From Bacillota bacterium (lineage in GTDB: Bacteria > Bacillota > Clostridia > Caldicoprobacterales > Xylanivirgaceae), in the NCBI GenBank assembly GCA_023621995.1, contig JAMOAB010000060.1, forward strand, positions 1-64,000: a stretch of DNA of 64,000 bases. Direction: 5' to 3'. Positions 34,270 to 44,119 of this stretch are shown here, in pieces. The first letter of the stretch is position 1. Each line of letters begins with the position of its first letter. The translations under genes were made by a program, and so were the position numbers. Under the pieces are notes generated by a model. It was not told the origin of the DNA, searched no databases, and saw only the letters and a list, made by a program, of their open reading frames with translations.

Positions 34270-34839
34270 GTGGAAAACAATAATAATAGGGATGTAAACG
34301 AAGAGGTATGCGAAGATCACAAGAAAGATGTGACTGGATCAACTGAAGATACTGATGTCAATATTTCCTGTGATGAAGAGGAATTAAAAAAACAGCTTGA
34401 ACAGTTGGAGAAGGAGAGAGATGAACATCTTGCCCTTGCCCAACGAGTTCAGGCTGATTTTGATAATTTTAGGAAACGGAACAAAAATATATCTGCTGAA
34501 TTTTATGATTCTGGTGTGGGAGATACTGTTGCCACCTTTCTACCTGTGCTTGACAATCTAGAGAGGGCCCTTTGTTCTATGGAGGAGGGAGAATGCTCTG
34601 AAGCATTTATACAAGGTATAGAGATGGTGATAAAACAATTTCAAGACGTACTCAAAAAACTTCAAGTGGAGGAGATTGAGGCTCTTGGAAAGCCATTTGA
34701 TCCTGAACTTCATCATGCAGTTGCGCAGCAAGATGCGAAAGATGGAGAAGAGGAGAATACTGTGGTTGATGTTTTACAAAAAGGGTATATGTATAAAGAT
34801 AAGGTAATACGATATAGCATGGTTAAGGTTGCAAAATAA
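34270..34839 (+). CDS. grpE: Nucleotide exchange factor GrpE
   Basis: The 189-residue protein has an acidic N-terminus, a long coiled coil at about 38-85 (EELKKQLEQLEKERDEHLA), then the GrpE head with LPVLDNLERAL and the end signature LQKGYMYKDKVIRYSMVKVAK. It releases ADP from DnaK. The start is GTG 34270 after AGAAGGTG. It lies 35 nt after hrcA and 39 nt before dnaK, in the CIRCE operon. Confidence 0.95.
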   Translation: MENNNNRDVNEEVCEDHKKDVTGSTEDTDVNISCDEEELKKQLEQLEKERDEHLALAQRVQADFDNFRKRNKNISAEFYDSGVGDTVATFLPVLDNLERALCSMEEGECSEAFIQGIEMVIKQFQDVLKKLQVEEIEALGKPFDPELHHAVAQQDAKDGEEENTVVDVLQKGYMYKDKVIRYSMVKVAK

Positions 34840-34878
34840 TTCAATAATTTGTTTAATGGCAAAAGGAGGAAATATGAT

Positions 34879-36714
34879 ATGGGAAAGATAATTGGTATTG
34901 ACTTAGGAACTACTAACTCTTGCGTTGCAGTAATGGAAGGTGGGGAGGCGACGGTAATCCCCAATGCAGAAGGTGGACGTACTACACCATCAGTAGTTGC
35001 TTTTTCGAAAGAAGGTGAAAGGTTAGTAGGTCAGGTTGCAAAGAGGCAAGCAATAACTAATCCTGACAGGACCATTACTTCTATAAAGAGAGATATGGGA
35101 ACCAATAAAAAGGTTAAAATAGATGATAGGGAATACACTCCACCAGAGATATCTGCCATGGTGCTTACTAAGCTTAAGCAAGATGCAGAAGCCTATATAG
35201 GAGGAGAGGTAACTCAGGCGGTAATAACTGTACCTGCATATTTTAGCGATAGTCAGAGGCAAGCTACGAAGGATGCTGGTAGGATAGCAGGGCTAGAAGT
35301 TCTTCGAATAATAAATGAGCCTACAGCAGCAGCACTTGCATATGGATTGGATAAGGATACCAACCAAAAGATAATGGTATATGACCTAGGCGGGGGCACA
35401 TTTGATGTCTCTATAATGGAGATAGGCGATGGCGTATTTGAAGTGTTGGCAACTAGTGGTAACAACAAACTAGGCGGCGATGACTTCGACAATAGAATAG
35501 TAGATTATCTTGCTGAGGAATTTAAGCGTGACAATGGAATAGATCTTAGGGAAGATAAAATGGCTCATCAAAGGCTTCAAGAGGCAGCAGAGAAGGCTAA
35601 AATAGAGCTTTCATCTGTACTTACTACAAATATAAATTTACCCTTTATAACAGCTGATGCTTCAGGGCCTAAACATCTAGATGCAACGCTTACCAGGGCA
35701 AAATTTGAAGAGCTTACTGCCGATTTGGTAGAGAAGACTATGGATCCAGTAAGGCAAGCTATAAAAGATTCTGGACTTACACCAGACAAGATCGACAAGG
35801 TTATATTGGTAGGAGGTTCTACACGAATTCCTGCTGTGCAAGGGGCAGTTAAAAAACTAATAGGAAAAGACCCACATAAGGGAATAAATCCAGACGAATG
35901 TGTGGCCTTAGGTGCTGCAATACAGGCAGGTGTATTGGGTGGAGAAGTTAAGGACATACTCCTACTTGATGTCACTCCCCTATCTCTTGGAATTGAGACA
36001 TTAGGTGGAGTGTTTACAAAATTGATTGAGCGTAATACTACTATTCCAACAAAGAAGAGTGAAATCTTCACAACGGCTGCCGATGGTCAGACCAGTGTTG
36101 AGATACATGTACTTCAGGGAGAACGGGAGATGGCTGCCTACAACAAGACATTAGGACGCTTTAGCCTAGATGGAATACCACCAGCTCCGAGGGGAGTACC
36201 TCAGATAGAGGTGACCTTTGATATAGACGCAAATGGTATTGTAAACGTGTCTGCCAAAGATCTAGGCACCGGAAAAGAGCAGAAGGTAACTATAACGGCT
36301 TCTAGTAATTTAACAGATGATGAGATCGAACAGGCAGTTAAAGAGGCAGAGAAATATGCTGAAGAAGATAAGAAGAAAAAAGAAGAGATTGAGATAAAGA
36401 ACAATGCAGATTCACTAGTATACAATACTCAAAAGACAATGGATGAGCTAGGCGATAAGATAGATGGAGCCGATAAGGATAGAATACAGGCAGAGATAGA
36501 TAACACTAAATCCGCTATAGAGGAAAATGATATAGACAAGATAAAAGCTGCTTCAGATAAACTAGCCCAGGTTTCCTATGAAGTTTTTGGGAAGATCTAT
36601 CAACAAGAAGCAGGAGCAGCAGGAGCTCAGCCCGGAGGTCAAGGGCAGGGTTCAGACGGTGGAGATGACGATGTGGTAGATGCCGACTATGAAGTAGTAG
36701 ACGATGATGAATAA
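34879..36714 (+). CDS. dnaK: Molecular chaperone DnaK (Hsp70)
   Basis: The 611-residue Hsp70 has the ATPase signatures [14 protein letters not shown] at residue 4, [15 protein letters not shown] near 140, and [14 protein letters not shown] near 305. A beta-sandwich substrate domain and helical lid follow, ending in the acidic [16 protein letters not shown] tail. The frame is open to 34849, but AAAGGAGG before ATG 34879 and [12 protein letters not shown] fix the start. A strong terminator follows before dnaJ. Confidence 0.97.
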   Translation: MGKIIGIDLGTTNSCVAVMEGGEATVIPNAEGGRTTPSVVAFSKEGERLVGQVAKRQAITNPDRTITSIKRDMGTNKKVKIDDREYTPPEISAMVLTKLKQDAEAYIGGEVTQAVITVPAYFSDSQRQATKDAGRIAGLEVLRIINEPTAAALAYGLDKDTNQKIMVYDLGGGTFDVSIMEIGDGVFEVLATSGNNKLGGDDFDNRIVDYLAEEFKRDNGIDLREDKMAHQRLQEAAEKAKIELSSVLTTNINLPFITADASGPKHLDATLTRAKFEELTADLVEKTMDPVRQAIKDSGLTPDKIDKVILVGGSTRIPAVQGAVKKLIGKDPHKGINPDECVALGAAIQAGVLGGEVKDILLLDVTPLSLGIETLGGVFTKLIERNTTIPTKKSEIFTTAADGQTSVEIHVLQGEREMAAYNKTLGRFSLDGIPPAPRGVPQIEVTFDIDANGIVNVSAKDLGTGKEQKVTITASSNLTDDEIEQAVKEAEKYAEEDKKKKEEIEIKNNADSLVYNTQKTMDELGDKIDGADKDRIQAEIDNTKSAIEENDIDKIKAASDKLAQVSYEVFGKIYQQEAGAAGAQPGGQGQGSDGGDDDVVDADYEVVDDDE

Positions 36715-36739
36715 ATGATATATAATATTTAGTATTGAC

Positions 36740-36773
36740 AAAAAGCCAAAGCCAACTAGGGCTTTGGCTTTTT
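36740..36773 (+). terminator. Terminator between dnaK and dnaJ
   Basis: AAAAAGCCAAAGCC (36740-36753) pairs with GGCTTTGGCTTTTT (36760-36773). It should lower dnaJ-prmA-rsmE-mtaB expression relative to hrcA-grpE-dnaK. Confidence 0.88.
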
Positions 36774-36810
36774 AAAGGTTTATTCTATATAAATGAGGTG
36801 GTGATACAAG

Positions 36811-37947
36811 TTGGCTAAGCGAGATTACTATGAGGTATTGGGTGTAGATAGAGATGCAACTGATGAGGATCTAAAAAAAGCATATAGACTGTTGGCAAAG
36901 AAATATCATCCTGACCTAAATCCCGATGATCCACAGGCTGAAGAAAAGTTTAAAGAGGTAAATGAAGCATATGAGGTGTTAAGTGATCCACAAAAGCGTG
37001 CTGCCTATGACAGGTTTGGTCATGCCGGAGCTAACGGACAGGGCTTTGGAGGATTTGATTTTGAAGGATTTGGCGATGGTGGTTTAGGTGATATATTTGA
37101 TATGTTCTTCGGTGGTGGTACTACTACTGGAGCAGGTCGTAGAAGAAGGGGTCCAGTTAGGGGTGCCGACCTTAGATACGACCTAGAGATAACATTTGAG
37201 GAGGCTGCCTTTGGTGCTGAGAAGGAAATTCAGGTGGTACGGTTAGAGAATTGTCCTGATTGTGAAGGCACGGGAGGTAAAGAAGGTTCAGAGCCTGTAA
37301 CATGTTCTCAATGCAATGGTACGGGGCAAGTTTCTTATACCCAGACTACAGCCTTTGGCAGATTTGTAAATGTCAAGACATGTGATAGATGTGGTGGTGA
37401 GGGTACAATAATAAGTGATCCTTGTGATAAATGTCGTGGTAGGGGTAAGGTACGAACTAGGCGTAAGATAAGTGTCAAGATACCCGCAGGTATAAACGAT
37501 GGCCAGGCAATTACCCTTCGGGGTGAGGGAGATATAGGTGAGAGGGGCGGTTCTCCTGGCGATCTATATGTATATATTAGTGTCAAGCCACACAAACTAT
37601 TTAAACGTGATGGCTACGATATTTACTGTGAAGTACCAATTACCTTTGGTCAAGCGGCTTTAGGTGCAGAGATAGATATACCAACATTAGAGGGAACCGA
37701 TAAGTTCAAGATCCCCGAAGGGACTCAGACAGGTGCTACTTTCACACTCAAGAATAGGGGTATATCCTACTTAAGAGGTAGTGGAAGGGGCAACCAATAC
37801 GTTACGGTTAAGGTTATGGTACCTAAAAATCTAAATGATGAACAGAAAGATTTGCTACGCAAATTTGAAAAACTGACTAGCGGCAAAGAGTATCATGAAG
37901 AGAGAAAGACTTTCTTTGATAAGATGAAAGATGCATTTGGAATGTAG
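36811..37947 (+). CDS. dnaJ: Chaperone protein DnaJ (Hsp40)
   Basis: The 378-residue class I J-protein has a J domain (1-70) with the HPD triad in KYHPDLNP. A Gly/Phe-rich region and four zinc-finger repeats follow ([32 protein letters not shown] at about 149-215), then the C-terminal substrate domains. It stimulates DnaK ATPase. The start is TTG 36811 after GAGGTGGTG; no in-frame ATG fits. It is separated from dnaK by a terminator and begins the dnaJ-prmA-rsmE-mtaB block. Confidence 0.96.
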   Translation: MAKRDYYEVLGVDRDATDEDLKKAYRLLAKKYHPDLNPDDPQAEEKFKEVNEAYEVLSDPQKRAAYDRFGHAGANGQGFGGFDFEGFGDGGLGDIFDMFFGGGTTTGAGRRRRGPVRGADLRYDLEITFEEAAFGAEKEIQVVRLENCPDCEGTGGKEGSEPVTCSQCNGTGQVSYTQTTAFGRFVNVKTCDRCGGEGTIISDPCDKCRGRGKVRTRRKISVKIPAGINDGQAITLRGEGDIGERGGSPGDLYVYISVKPHKLFKRDGYDIYCEVPITFGQAALGAEIDIPTLEGTDKFKIPEGTQTGATFTLKNRGISYLRGSGRGNQYVTVKVMVPKNLNDEQKDLLRKFEKLTSGKEYHEERKTFFDKMKDAFGM

Positions 37948-37988
37948 ATATAAATTTTATAATATGAAGAAGGAGGCACCCTTATTAA

Positions 37989-38933
37989 ATGAATTGGATT
38001 GAGATAGTAGTGAGGACAACATCAGAAGGTGTTGATATTATATCCCAAATATTATATGAGGTGGGAGTGCCTGGTGTTGTCATTCAAGATCCTGATGATC
38101 TATTAACACTTAAGTCCCAACCTGGAGATTGGGACTATATTGACGAGAATCTACTGGGGATGGCAGATGAAGATGTAATTGTCAAAGGATATTTAAGAGA
38201 AGATGATAAGTTCCATGACAAGCTCCAGTATGTAAAAGATAGGGTGCAGGGCCTCTTTACTAAAGATTTAGGACTTGATATTGGATCTTGTGAACTTGAG
38301 CTTTCAAGCGTAAAGGAAGAAGATTGGGCTAACAATTGGAAAAAATATTTCAAACCTAAAAAAGTAGGTGAAAGAACTGTAATAAAACCAACATGGGAGA
38401 AGTATTCGCCAAAAGAGGATGAGGTAGTGGTTGAGATAGATCCAGGTATGGCATTTGGCACAGGTACCCATGAAACTACCATATTATGTATACGTATGTT
38501 AGAACGATATGTGGATGCCTCTTCTGAGGTGCTAGATATAGGCTGTGGTACAGGTATATTGTCTATTGTGAGCGTTCTCTTAGGGGCAAAGGGGGCTACT
38601 GCAGTAGATATAGATGAAGATGCTATTCACATAGCAAAGGTAAATAGTATGATAAACAATACTGGCAATAGGATAAAAGTGGTTCATGGAGATCTATTAG
38701 ATAAAGTACAGGGTACATTTGACATAGTTATAGCCAATATAGTATCTGATGCCATAATTGAACTCTCTAATAATGTAAATTCGTATATCAAACAGAATGG
38801 CTTGTTTATCGCTTCGGGTATAATACTAGAGAGATTGGATGAGATAGAGAGAGTTTTAAGCAATAATGGTTTTCATAAGGTGGAGACCATGACACTTGGT
38901 GAGTGGGCAGTTGTGGTGAGTAGACGTGCATAG
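37989..38933 (+). CDS. prmA: Ribosomal protein L11 methyltransferase
   Basis: The 314-residue methyltransferase has the PrmA-specific N-terminal domain with VKEEDWANNWKKYFKP near 109, then DPGMAFGTGTHETT near 154 and the SAM-binding LDIGCGTGILSIVS near 179. It trimethylates uL11. AAGGAGGCACCC precedes the ATG. The rsmE start overlaps its end by 8 nt, the usual dnaJ-prmA-rsmE order. Confidence 0.95.
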   Translation: MNWIEIVVRTTSEGVDIISQILYEVGVPGVVIQDPDDLLTLKSQPGDWDYIDENLLGMADEDVIVKGYLREDDKFHDKLQYVKDRVQGLFTKDLGLDIGSCELELSSVKEEDWANNWKKYFKPKKVGERTVIKPTWEKYSPKEDEVVVEIDPGMAFGTGTHETTILCIRMLERYVDASSEVLDIGCGTGILSIVSVLLGAKGATAVDIDEDAIHIAKVNSMINNTGNRIKVVHGDLLDKVQGTFDIVIANIVSDAIIELSNNVNSYIKQNGLFIASGIILERLDEIERVLSNNGFHKVETMTLGEWAVVVSRRA

Positions 38934-39669
38934 ATTTTTTGTAGATAAAACCAATATTGATAATGGCAACTTCCATATAGATGGTGATGACGCTAAACAT
39001 ATAGGCAAGGTAATTCGCCTTAGAGAGGGTGACATCATAGAGTTATGTGATTCACAGGGGATGGACTATATTGGTACCATTACCCATATGGATAGGGATA
39101 AGATATATGGACGTATAGAGAAGAGTTATCCATCTATAAGCGAACCGAGTTGTAAGCTTACCCTGTATCAAGGTATACCCAAAGGTGATAAGATGGATAC
39201 CATAATCCAAAAAAGTGTTGAGCTTGGCGTATATAGTGTGGTGCCTGTGATGACGGAGAGGACTGTTGTAAAATTTAAAAGTCAAGTTGATATAGATAAA
39301 AAGACTACTCGTTGGCAGAGGATTGCCAAGGAGGCGGCAAAGCAGAGTAAGAGAAGTATAGTACCGTCTGTCTTGGAGCCTATATCATTTACTGAAGCTC
39401 TTGGGAGGCGTCACCAATTGATGATATTTTTCTGGGAAGAGGAGCAAAATCTAAGTCTAAAGGATAGGCTTGCATCAATCCATTCTATAGAAGATATAGG
39501 TATATTTATAGGTCCTGAGGGTGGATTTTCTACAGATGAGGCCATATGTGCCAAGGATAGCGGTTGGCACGTTACAACTCTCGGTCCTAGAATACTGAGA
39601 ACCGAAACTGTGAGCCTAGCTGCAATATCTGCTATAATGTTTTATCTGGAGGAGTGGCAATGGAGATGA
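38926..39669 (+). CDS. rsmE: 16S rRNA (uracil(1498)-N(3))-methyltransferase RsmE
   Basis: The 247-residue SPOUT enzyme begins MHRFFV and has an N-terminal PUA-like part (DDAKHIGKVIRLREGD). The knotted C-terminal SAM site carries IGPEGGFSTDE near 194 and LGPRILRTETVSLAAIS near 217. It methylates U1498 of 16S rRNA. The start is GTG 38926 overlapping prmA, which suggests translational coupling. It overlaps mtaB at the other end. Confidence 0.95.
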   Translation: MHRFFVDKTNIDNGNFHIDGDDAKHIGKVIRLREGDIIELCDSQGMDYIGTITHMDRDKIYGRIEKSYPSISEPSCKLTLYQGIPKGDKMDTIIQKSVELGVYSVVPVMTERTVVKFKSQVDIDKKTTRWQRIAKEAAKQSKRSIVPSVLEPISFTEALGRRHQLMIFFWEEEQNLSLKDRLASIHSIEDIGIFIGPEGGFSTDEAICAKDSGWHVTTLGPRILRTETVSLAAISAIMFYLEEWQWR

Positions 39670-40976
39670 CCTCTAAAAAGAAAGTAGCTTTCTATACATT
39701 GGGATGCAAGGTAAATCAATATGATACCCACGCCATGATGGAAGAATTCAGAGATAAGGGCTACGAAATAGTAGACTTCGATGAATATGCTAATGTGTAT
39801 ATAGTAAATACCTGTACTGTCACCAATCTGAGTGACAGAAAATCTAGGCAGATGTTGAGGAGGGCCCATAGGAAAAACCCCGATGCTATAATAGGTGCAG
39901 TGGGCTGTTATGCCCAGAGGGGTGCACAAGAGCTCCTTGCCATACCAGGTATTAAGCTTATACTCGGCAATAGGGATAGGCATAATATAGCAGAATATAT
40001 AGAGAGAATAGAAAAGACTGGTGTTCCCATAAACGGAGTATCTGATATCATGAAGGAACGCACATTCGAGGAGACTCCCATATCATCGTATAGTGAGAGG
40101 ACTAGGGCAGTTATAAAGGTTCAAGAGGGATGTAATCAATTTTGTACCTATTGTATAATACCCTATGCTAGAGGTCCTATAAGGAGTAGAGATCCTAACA
40201 ATATCTTAGATGAAGTGAAGAGGTTGGTAGAGGTAGGATACAAGGAGATAGTATTCACAGGCATACATGTCACATCATATGGCAAGGATATTGGAGACAT
40301 AGATTTAATAGGCCTTATAGAGCTAATCCATAACATAGATGGACTGGAACGTATACGCTTAGGCTCACTTGAACCTACCTATATAGATGAACGATTTATA
40401 GATATCTTCAGTACCCTCCCGAAGATGTGTCCCCACTTTCATATATCTCTCCAAAGTGGAAGTGATAAGACATTAAAGCGCATGGGACGACGATATACTG
40501 CCGATGAATATAGAAAGATTGTTGAGAATCTTCGAAAGGTCAGTGAAGATGTCTCGGTGACGACCGATGTAATGGTTGGCTTTCCTGGAGAGACAGATGA
40601 AGAGTTTAATGAGACGTACCAGTTTGTAGAGGATGTAGCATTTAGCAAGATCCATGTCTTCCAATATTCTCCTAGGGAAGGTACGCCAGCTGCGCGATTT
40701 AAAGCCCAGGTTCCCTCCCAAATAAAGGCTGCTCGAAGCGACAAGCTGATAGAGTTGGGAACTAGATTAGAACAAGAATTTATGGATAAGTTTATAGGCA
40801 CAGAAGAAAAGGTGTTGTTTGAGCAACTCATACCCGGAAGTAGCAATATATATGAAGGCTATACAGAAAATTATATAAAAGTTGCGGCAGAGAGTAGCCA
40901 TGATATTCAAAATGAGATAATATCTGTCGTGTTAGAGCGTATGGAGGACGACATTTTATTGGGAAAGATTAGATAA
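39660..40976 (+). CDS. mtaB: tRNA (N6-threonylcarbamoyladenosine(37)-C2)-methylthiotransferase MtaB
   Basis: The 438-residue methylthiotransferase has an N-terminal UPF0004 domain with three cluster cysteines (LGCKVNQYDT, VNTCTVTN, VGCYAQ). The radical SAM site is CNQFCTYCIIPYARG near 154 and a C-terminal TRAM domain follows. The product modifies t6A37 to ms2t6A37 in tRNAs that read ANN codons. ATG 39660 lies 7 nt after GGAGG and overlaps rsmE by 10 nt. Confidence 0.94.
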   Translation: MEMTSKKKVAFYTLGCKVNQYDTHAMMEEFRDKGYEIVDFDEYANVYIVNTCTVTNLSDRKSRQMLRRAHRKNPDAIIGAVGCYAQRGAQELLAIPGIKLILGNRDRHNIAEYIERIEKTGVPINGVSDIMKERTFEETPISSYSERTRAVIKVQEGCNQFCTYCIIPYARGPIRSRDPNNILDEVKRLVEVGYKEIVFTGIHVTSYGKDIGDIDLIGLIELIHNIDGLERIRLGSLEPTYIDERFIDIFSTLPKMCPHFHISLQSGSDKTLKRMGRRYTADEYRKIVENLRKVSEDVSVTTDVMVGFPGETDEEFNETYQFVEDVAFSKIHVFQYSPREGTPAARFKAQVPSQIKAARSDKLIELGTRLEQEFMDKFIGTEEKVLFEQLIPGSSNIYEGYTENYIKVAAESSHDIQNEIISVVLERMEDDILLGKIR

Positions 40977-41038
40977 GAAAAAGCTATACCATTTTTGAGG
41001 CTATGGGGTATGGCTTTTCTGTTTTCTATAACAGAAAA
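40977..41038 (+). terminator. Tandem terminator hairpins after mtaB
   Basis: The first stem is GAAAAAGCTATACC (40977-40990) with GGTATGGCTTTTC (41007-41019). The second is TTTTCTGTT with AACAGAAAA inside 41015-41038. They share the T-run and cannot both fold fully. The TTTTTATTATAT flank follows. Confidence 0.75.
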
Positions 41039-41142
41039 AGATTATTTTTATTATATAAGCAGATCTATAGATATATTGTATATAAAAAAGGTTTTTAAGT
41101 TTTTATAGAGAATATATATATGTGACTGATGGAGGTGAAAAT

Positions 41143-41487
41143 ATGAAGGACTGTATATTCTGTAAAATTGCAAACAAGGAGATACCCTCCAAAATCATAT
41201 ATGAGGATGATACCATAGTGGTATTCCAAGATATAGAACCACAAGCTCCTGTGCATGTTTTGATAATTCCCAAACAGCATATATCTTCATTGAACGATAT
41301 AGACGAAGATAAGGCAGGTATTATATCACACATATTTACTCAAATACCTGATTTAGCAAAGGAACTAGGTGTGCATGAATCGGGCTATAGGGTAGTTGTA
41401 AACTGTGGTGCAGATGGAGGACAGTCAGTGGGGCATCTCCATTATCACCTATTAGGTGGAAGGTCTTTAACTTGGCCTCCAGGTTGA
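41143..41487 (+). CDS. Histidine triad (HIT/HinT) nucleotide-binding protein
   Basis: The 114-residue protein starts MKDCIFCKIANKEIPS and ends with the HIT active-site motif GHLHYHLLGG (residues near 98-107). The HxHxH triad acts on purine nucleoside phosphoramidates. GGAGGTGAAAAT precedes ATG 41143; the longer frame to 41122 has no RBS. It is the usual upstream neighbour of rpsU and yqeY in Clostridia, but here rpsU has its own promoter. Confidence 0.93.
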   Translation: MKDCIFCKIANKEIPSKIIYEDDTIVVFQDIEPQAPVHVLIIPKQHISSLNDIDEDKAGIISHIFTQIPDLAKELGVHESGYRVVVNCGADGGQSVGHLHYHLLGGRSLTWPPG

Positions 41488-41502
41488 TGGGCCAAATTAA
41501 TG

Positions 41503-41532
41503 TTGACATACTAAATTTTATTGGAGTATAAT
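41503..41532 (+). promoter_or_regulatory. Sigma-A promoter of rpsU-yqeY
   Basis: TTGACA (41503-41508) and TATAAT (41527-41532) are 18 bp apart, about 90 nt before the rpsU start codon. Confidence 0.75.
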
Positions 41533-41622
41533 ATATTATATATGTATTAAAATGTGGTATTTCCATGGTGTCCCATGTCCTGGGGGATGGTTAAGTTGTC
41601 CTAGTGGAGGGAGGGAAGTCAA

Positions 41623-41799
41623 GTGTCAGAAGTTAGAGTTGGAGAAAATGAATCTTTTGAAAATGCTCTGAGGCGTTTTAAGCGTCAGTGTGCCCGATCA
41701 GGCGTTATGTCTGAAATGAGAAAGAGGGAACACTATGAAAAGCCGAGCGTTAGACGTAAGAAAAAGTCTGAAGCCGCTCGCAAGAAGAGAAGATATTAA
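41623..41799 (+). CDS. rpsU: 30S ribosomal protein S21 (bS21)
   Basis: The 58-residue basic protein reads [20 protein letters not shown] at its start and ends in AARKKRRY, the clear bS21 pattern ([25 protein letters not shown]). It binds the 30S platform near the anti-Shine-Dalgarno sequence. It starts with GTG after GGAGGGAGG and is easily missed because it is shorter than 60 residues. yqeY follows after 12 nt. Confidence 0.96.
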   Translation: MSEVRVGENESFENALRRFKRQCARSGVMSEMRKREHYEKPSVRRKKKSEAARKKRRY

Positions 41800-41811
41800 G
41801 GAAGTGAATAT

Positions 41812-42255
41812 ATGGACCTTAAAAAGCGGTTACTAGAGGACTTTAAGATTGCTATGAGAGAAAAAGACGATGTAAAGAAGAATACCATAACAATGGTAAG
41901 GGCTGCTATACTACAACGTGAAAAGGATGAACAGATTGAGTTAGATGATGAAGATATAATTGAAGTATTATCTAGCGAATTAAAAAAGAGGGAAGCCTCA
42001 CTAGAAGCAGCTGAAAAGGGTAACCGCCCTGATATTATTAAAGATATAAAATATGAAATGGTAATATTAAAGGAATACCTTCCTCAACAGTTGACTGAAG
42101 AAGAGATAGATACTATAGTAGCTCAAGTGGTTGAAGAACTTGGAGCTAGTAGTATGAAGGACATGGGTAGAGTCATGGGAAAGCTCATGCCTAAGCTTAA
42201 AGGTAGAGCTGATGGCAAGCTTGTAAATGAAATTGCAAGGAAACATTTGCAATAA
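41812..42255 (+). CDS. yqeY: GatB/YqeY domain-containing protein
   Basis: The 147-residue protein is all-helical with the YqeY signatures MREKDDVKKNTITMVRAAI, YLPQQLTEEEI near 90, and the C-terminal MGRVMGKLMPKLKGRADGKLV. This domain also forms the tail of GatB, where it contacts tRNA; the free-standing protein's role is unproven. AAGGAAGTG precedes the ATG. It is cotranscribed with rpsU and ends at a strong terminator. Confidence 0.93.
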   Translation: MDLKKRLLEDFKIAMREKDDVKKNTITMVRAAILQREKDEQIELDDEDIIEVLSSELKKREASLEAAEKGNRPDIIKDIKYEMVILKEYLPQQLTEEEIDTIVAQVVEELGASSMKDMGRVMGKLMPKLKGRADGKLVNEIARKHLQ

Positions 42256-42261
42256 TCATAA

Positions 42262-42293
42262 AAAAACCTGGTATAATTTTATACCAGGTTTTT
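42262..42293 (+). terminator. Rho-independent terminator after yqeY
   Basis: AAAAACCTGGTAT (42262-42274) pairs with ATACCAGGTTTTT (42281-42293), giving a compact 13-bp stem with a T-run. Confidence 0.92.
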
Positions 42294-42393
42294 CTCTTAT
42301 TATGCTATAATATAGATATAAAATCGTGCTATTATACTTATACTATAATTAAGGGTAATAGTGACTAAATAAATTTGTAAAAGGAGGTAAGCT

Positions 42394-43389
42394 ATGGGTT
42401 CTAGTGCGTTAATGGTAATAGGAATAATAATCGCTATAATCATTGTATTGGCAATAATACTCACATTTGTGCCCCTTGGTCTGTGGATCTCATCTATGGC
42501 TGCAGGTGTCAAAGTGAGTATATTTGACCTCATAGGTATGAGGCTTAGAAGGGTGGTGCCGGCGCGAATAATAAATCCCCTTGTCAAGGCGATAAAAGCA
42601 GGTTTAGATGTAAGTGTAGATGAACTTGAGGCACACTATTTAGCAGGGGGTAATGTAGATAGGGTGGTAAATGCATTGATTGCAGCCCAGCGGGCCGATA
42701 TTCCTTTGGAGTTTGAAAGAGCCGCAGCCATAGATCTAGCAGGTAGAGATGTTCTTCAGGCAGTGCAGATGAGTGTAAATCCCAGGGTTATTGAGACTCC
42801 TAATGTGTCTGCAGTTGCAAAGGATGGTATAGAAGTAATTGTAAAGGCACGAGTTACTGTCAGGGCAAACATTGACAGATTGGTTGGAGGTGCTGGGGAG
42901 GAGACCATAATTGCAAGAGTAGGCGAGGGTATTGTAACTACTGTAGGCTCATCAGAATCTCATAAGGAAGTTTTGGAAAATCCAGACGCCATATCGCGAA
43001 CGGTGCTTACAAAGAGTCTTCACGCAGGTACTGCATTTGAAATACTCTCAATAGACATTGCAGATGTAGATGTAGGTAGAAACATAGGTGCTCAGCTTCA
43101 GACAGACCAGGCAGAAGCTGATAAACGAATTGCCCAAGCTAAGGCAGAGGAGAGAAGGGCGATGGCTGTTGCCAGAGAACAAGAGATGATAGCATTTGTA
43201 CAGGAGATGCGAGGTAAGGTAGTAGAGGCAGAATCAGAAGTGCCTAAGGCACTGGCAGATGCCCTTCGTGAGGGGAAAATGGGAGTTATGGATTATTTTA
43301 ATATGAAAAATCTAATTGCAGATACACAGATGAGGGATTCAATATCAAAGCTAAGTGATACTGATAACACTAAAGATGGTGACAGATAG
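42394..43389 (+). CDS. floA: Flotillin-like protein FloA
   Basis: The 331-residue protein has an N-terminal membrane hairpin (about 5-35), the SPFH-like domain including [18 protein letters not shown] and [20 protein letters not shown], and a C-terminal coiled coil rich in Ala and Glu ([20 protein letters not shown]). FloA organises membrane microdomains. AAGGAGG precedes the ATG. The NfeD-type partner that normally precedes floA is missing here; yqeY and a terminator lie upstream instead. Confidence 0.94.
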   Translation: MGSSALMVIGIIIAIIIVLAIILTFVPLGLWISSMAAGVKVSIFDLIGMRLRRVVPARIINPLVKAIKAGLDVSVDELEAHYLAGGNVDRVVNALIAAQRADIPLEFERAAAIDLAGRDVLQAVQMSVNPRVIETPNVSAVAKDGIEVIVKARVTVRANIDRLVGGAGEETIIARVGEGIVTTVGSSESHKEVLENPDAISRTVLTKSLHAGTAFEILSIDIADVDVGRNIGAQLQTDQAEADKRIAQAKAEERRAMAVAREQEMIAFVQEMRGKVVEAESEVPKALADALREGKMGVMDYFNMKNLIADTQMRDSISKLSDTDNTKDGDR

Positions 43390-43406
43390 AAAGCGGTGAT
43401 AACCTC

Positions 43407-43739
43407 ATGTGGCCATTTTTTATATTTTTAACATTGGTATTGGTAAGTACGTGGATACAGTCACTTTCCCAAAGCAGTGGGAGGCAAGAACAAAAAAAGG
43501 TAGTTAAACCAACAGTCTATCCCACGGTTCATCCTAAAACTGAAACAGATTATAGTTATGATAGGGAAAGCTCACCAAAAACATCACCTAGTATAAGTAA
43601 GCCTAGTGATGATATAAGGATGTCTAGCAATAATAATAAAATAACTGAAAAACCCCATCCCATGGTTACAAAGGATTCGGTATTAAATGGTATAATAATG
43701 GCGGAACTCCTATCTCCGCCTAAATGCAAGAGAAGATAA
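43407..43739 (+). CDS. Small membrane-anchored protein of unknown function downstream of floA
   Basis: The 110-residue protein has one N-terminal membrane helix (WPFFIFLTLVLVSTWIQ), then a disordered Ser/Pro/Lys-rich middle (about 25-90). A conserved-looking C-terminal motif reads LNGIIMAELLSPPKCKRR. Similar GII-AE-L-PP tails occur in small Firmicute membrane proteins as far as I recall. It lies 17 nt after floA with GCGGTGAT before the ATG, so it is cotranscribed and may work with FloA. A terminator follows. Confidence 0.65.
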   Translation: MWPFFIFLTLVLVSTWIQSLSQSSGRQEQKKVVKPTVYPTVHPKTETDYSYDRESSPKTSPSISKPSDDIRMSSNNNKITEKPHPMVTKDSVLNGIIMAELLSPPKCKRR

Positions 43740-43760
43740 GCGATGCTAAAGAGCATCGCT
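43739..43760 (+). terminator. Terminator between the floA unit and yqfC
   Basis: AGCGATGCT (43739-43747) pairs with AGCATCGCT (43752-43760), followed by TTTTTTT. It separates the housekeeping floA unit from the sporulation-related yqfC-yqfD unit. Confidence 0.92.
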
Positions 43761-43819
43761 TTTTTTCTTCTAGTTTTTTAATAATGTGCATATCTATATA
43801 TTATCAGGAGGTTGAAGAT

Positions 43820-44098
43820 ATGCGACGGAAGAAGATTGAAGATGTAAAGATGAAGGTATCAGATGCCTTTGAACTTCCTAAAGAGATTACTTTAAATCTA
43901 CCTAAGATCAGTATTATAGGTAATATACAGATGATTGTTGAGAACCATAAGGGAATAATAGAGTATGCTCCAGAGCGTATAAGGATCAATTCATCTATTG
44001 GAGTTATAAGAATAGAAGGTGAAGGTATGAATCTTCGCAATATAGCAAGCGATGACATAATAGTAACTGGAACGATAAAAAAGATAGAATATATATGA
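43820..44098 (+). CDS. yqfC: Sporulation protein YqfC
   Basis: The 92-residue product matches the YqfC/YabP-like beta-rich family: ELPKEITLNLPKISIIGN near residue 17, then VENHKGIIEYAPERIRI, and GTIKKIEYI at the end. yqfC is a mother-cell sporulation gene in Bacillus. AGGAGG precedes ATG 43820; the frame continues upstream through the terminator and is not credible there. yqfD follows 21 nt downstream. Confidence 0.9.
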   Translation: MRRKKIEDVKMKVSDAFELPKEITLNLPKISIIGNIQMIVENHKGIIEYAPERIRINSSIGVIRIEGEGMNLRNIASDDIIVTGTIKKIEYI

Positions 44099-44119
44099 CT
44101 ATAAGTTGGAGTGAGAGCT

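Noticed and set aside
35577-36071. 164-codon minus-strand frame within dnaK
   Set aside because: Long antisense frames are common opposite dnaK because of codon bias; no independent evidence.
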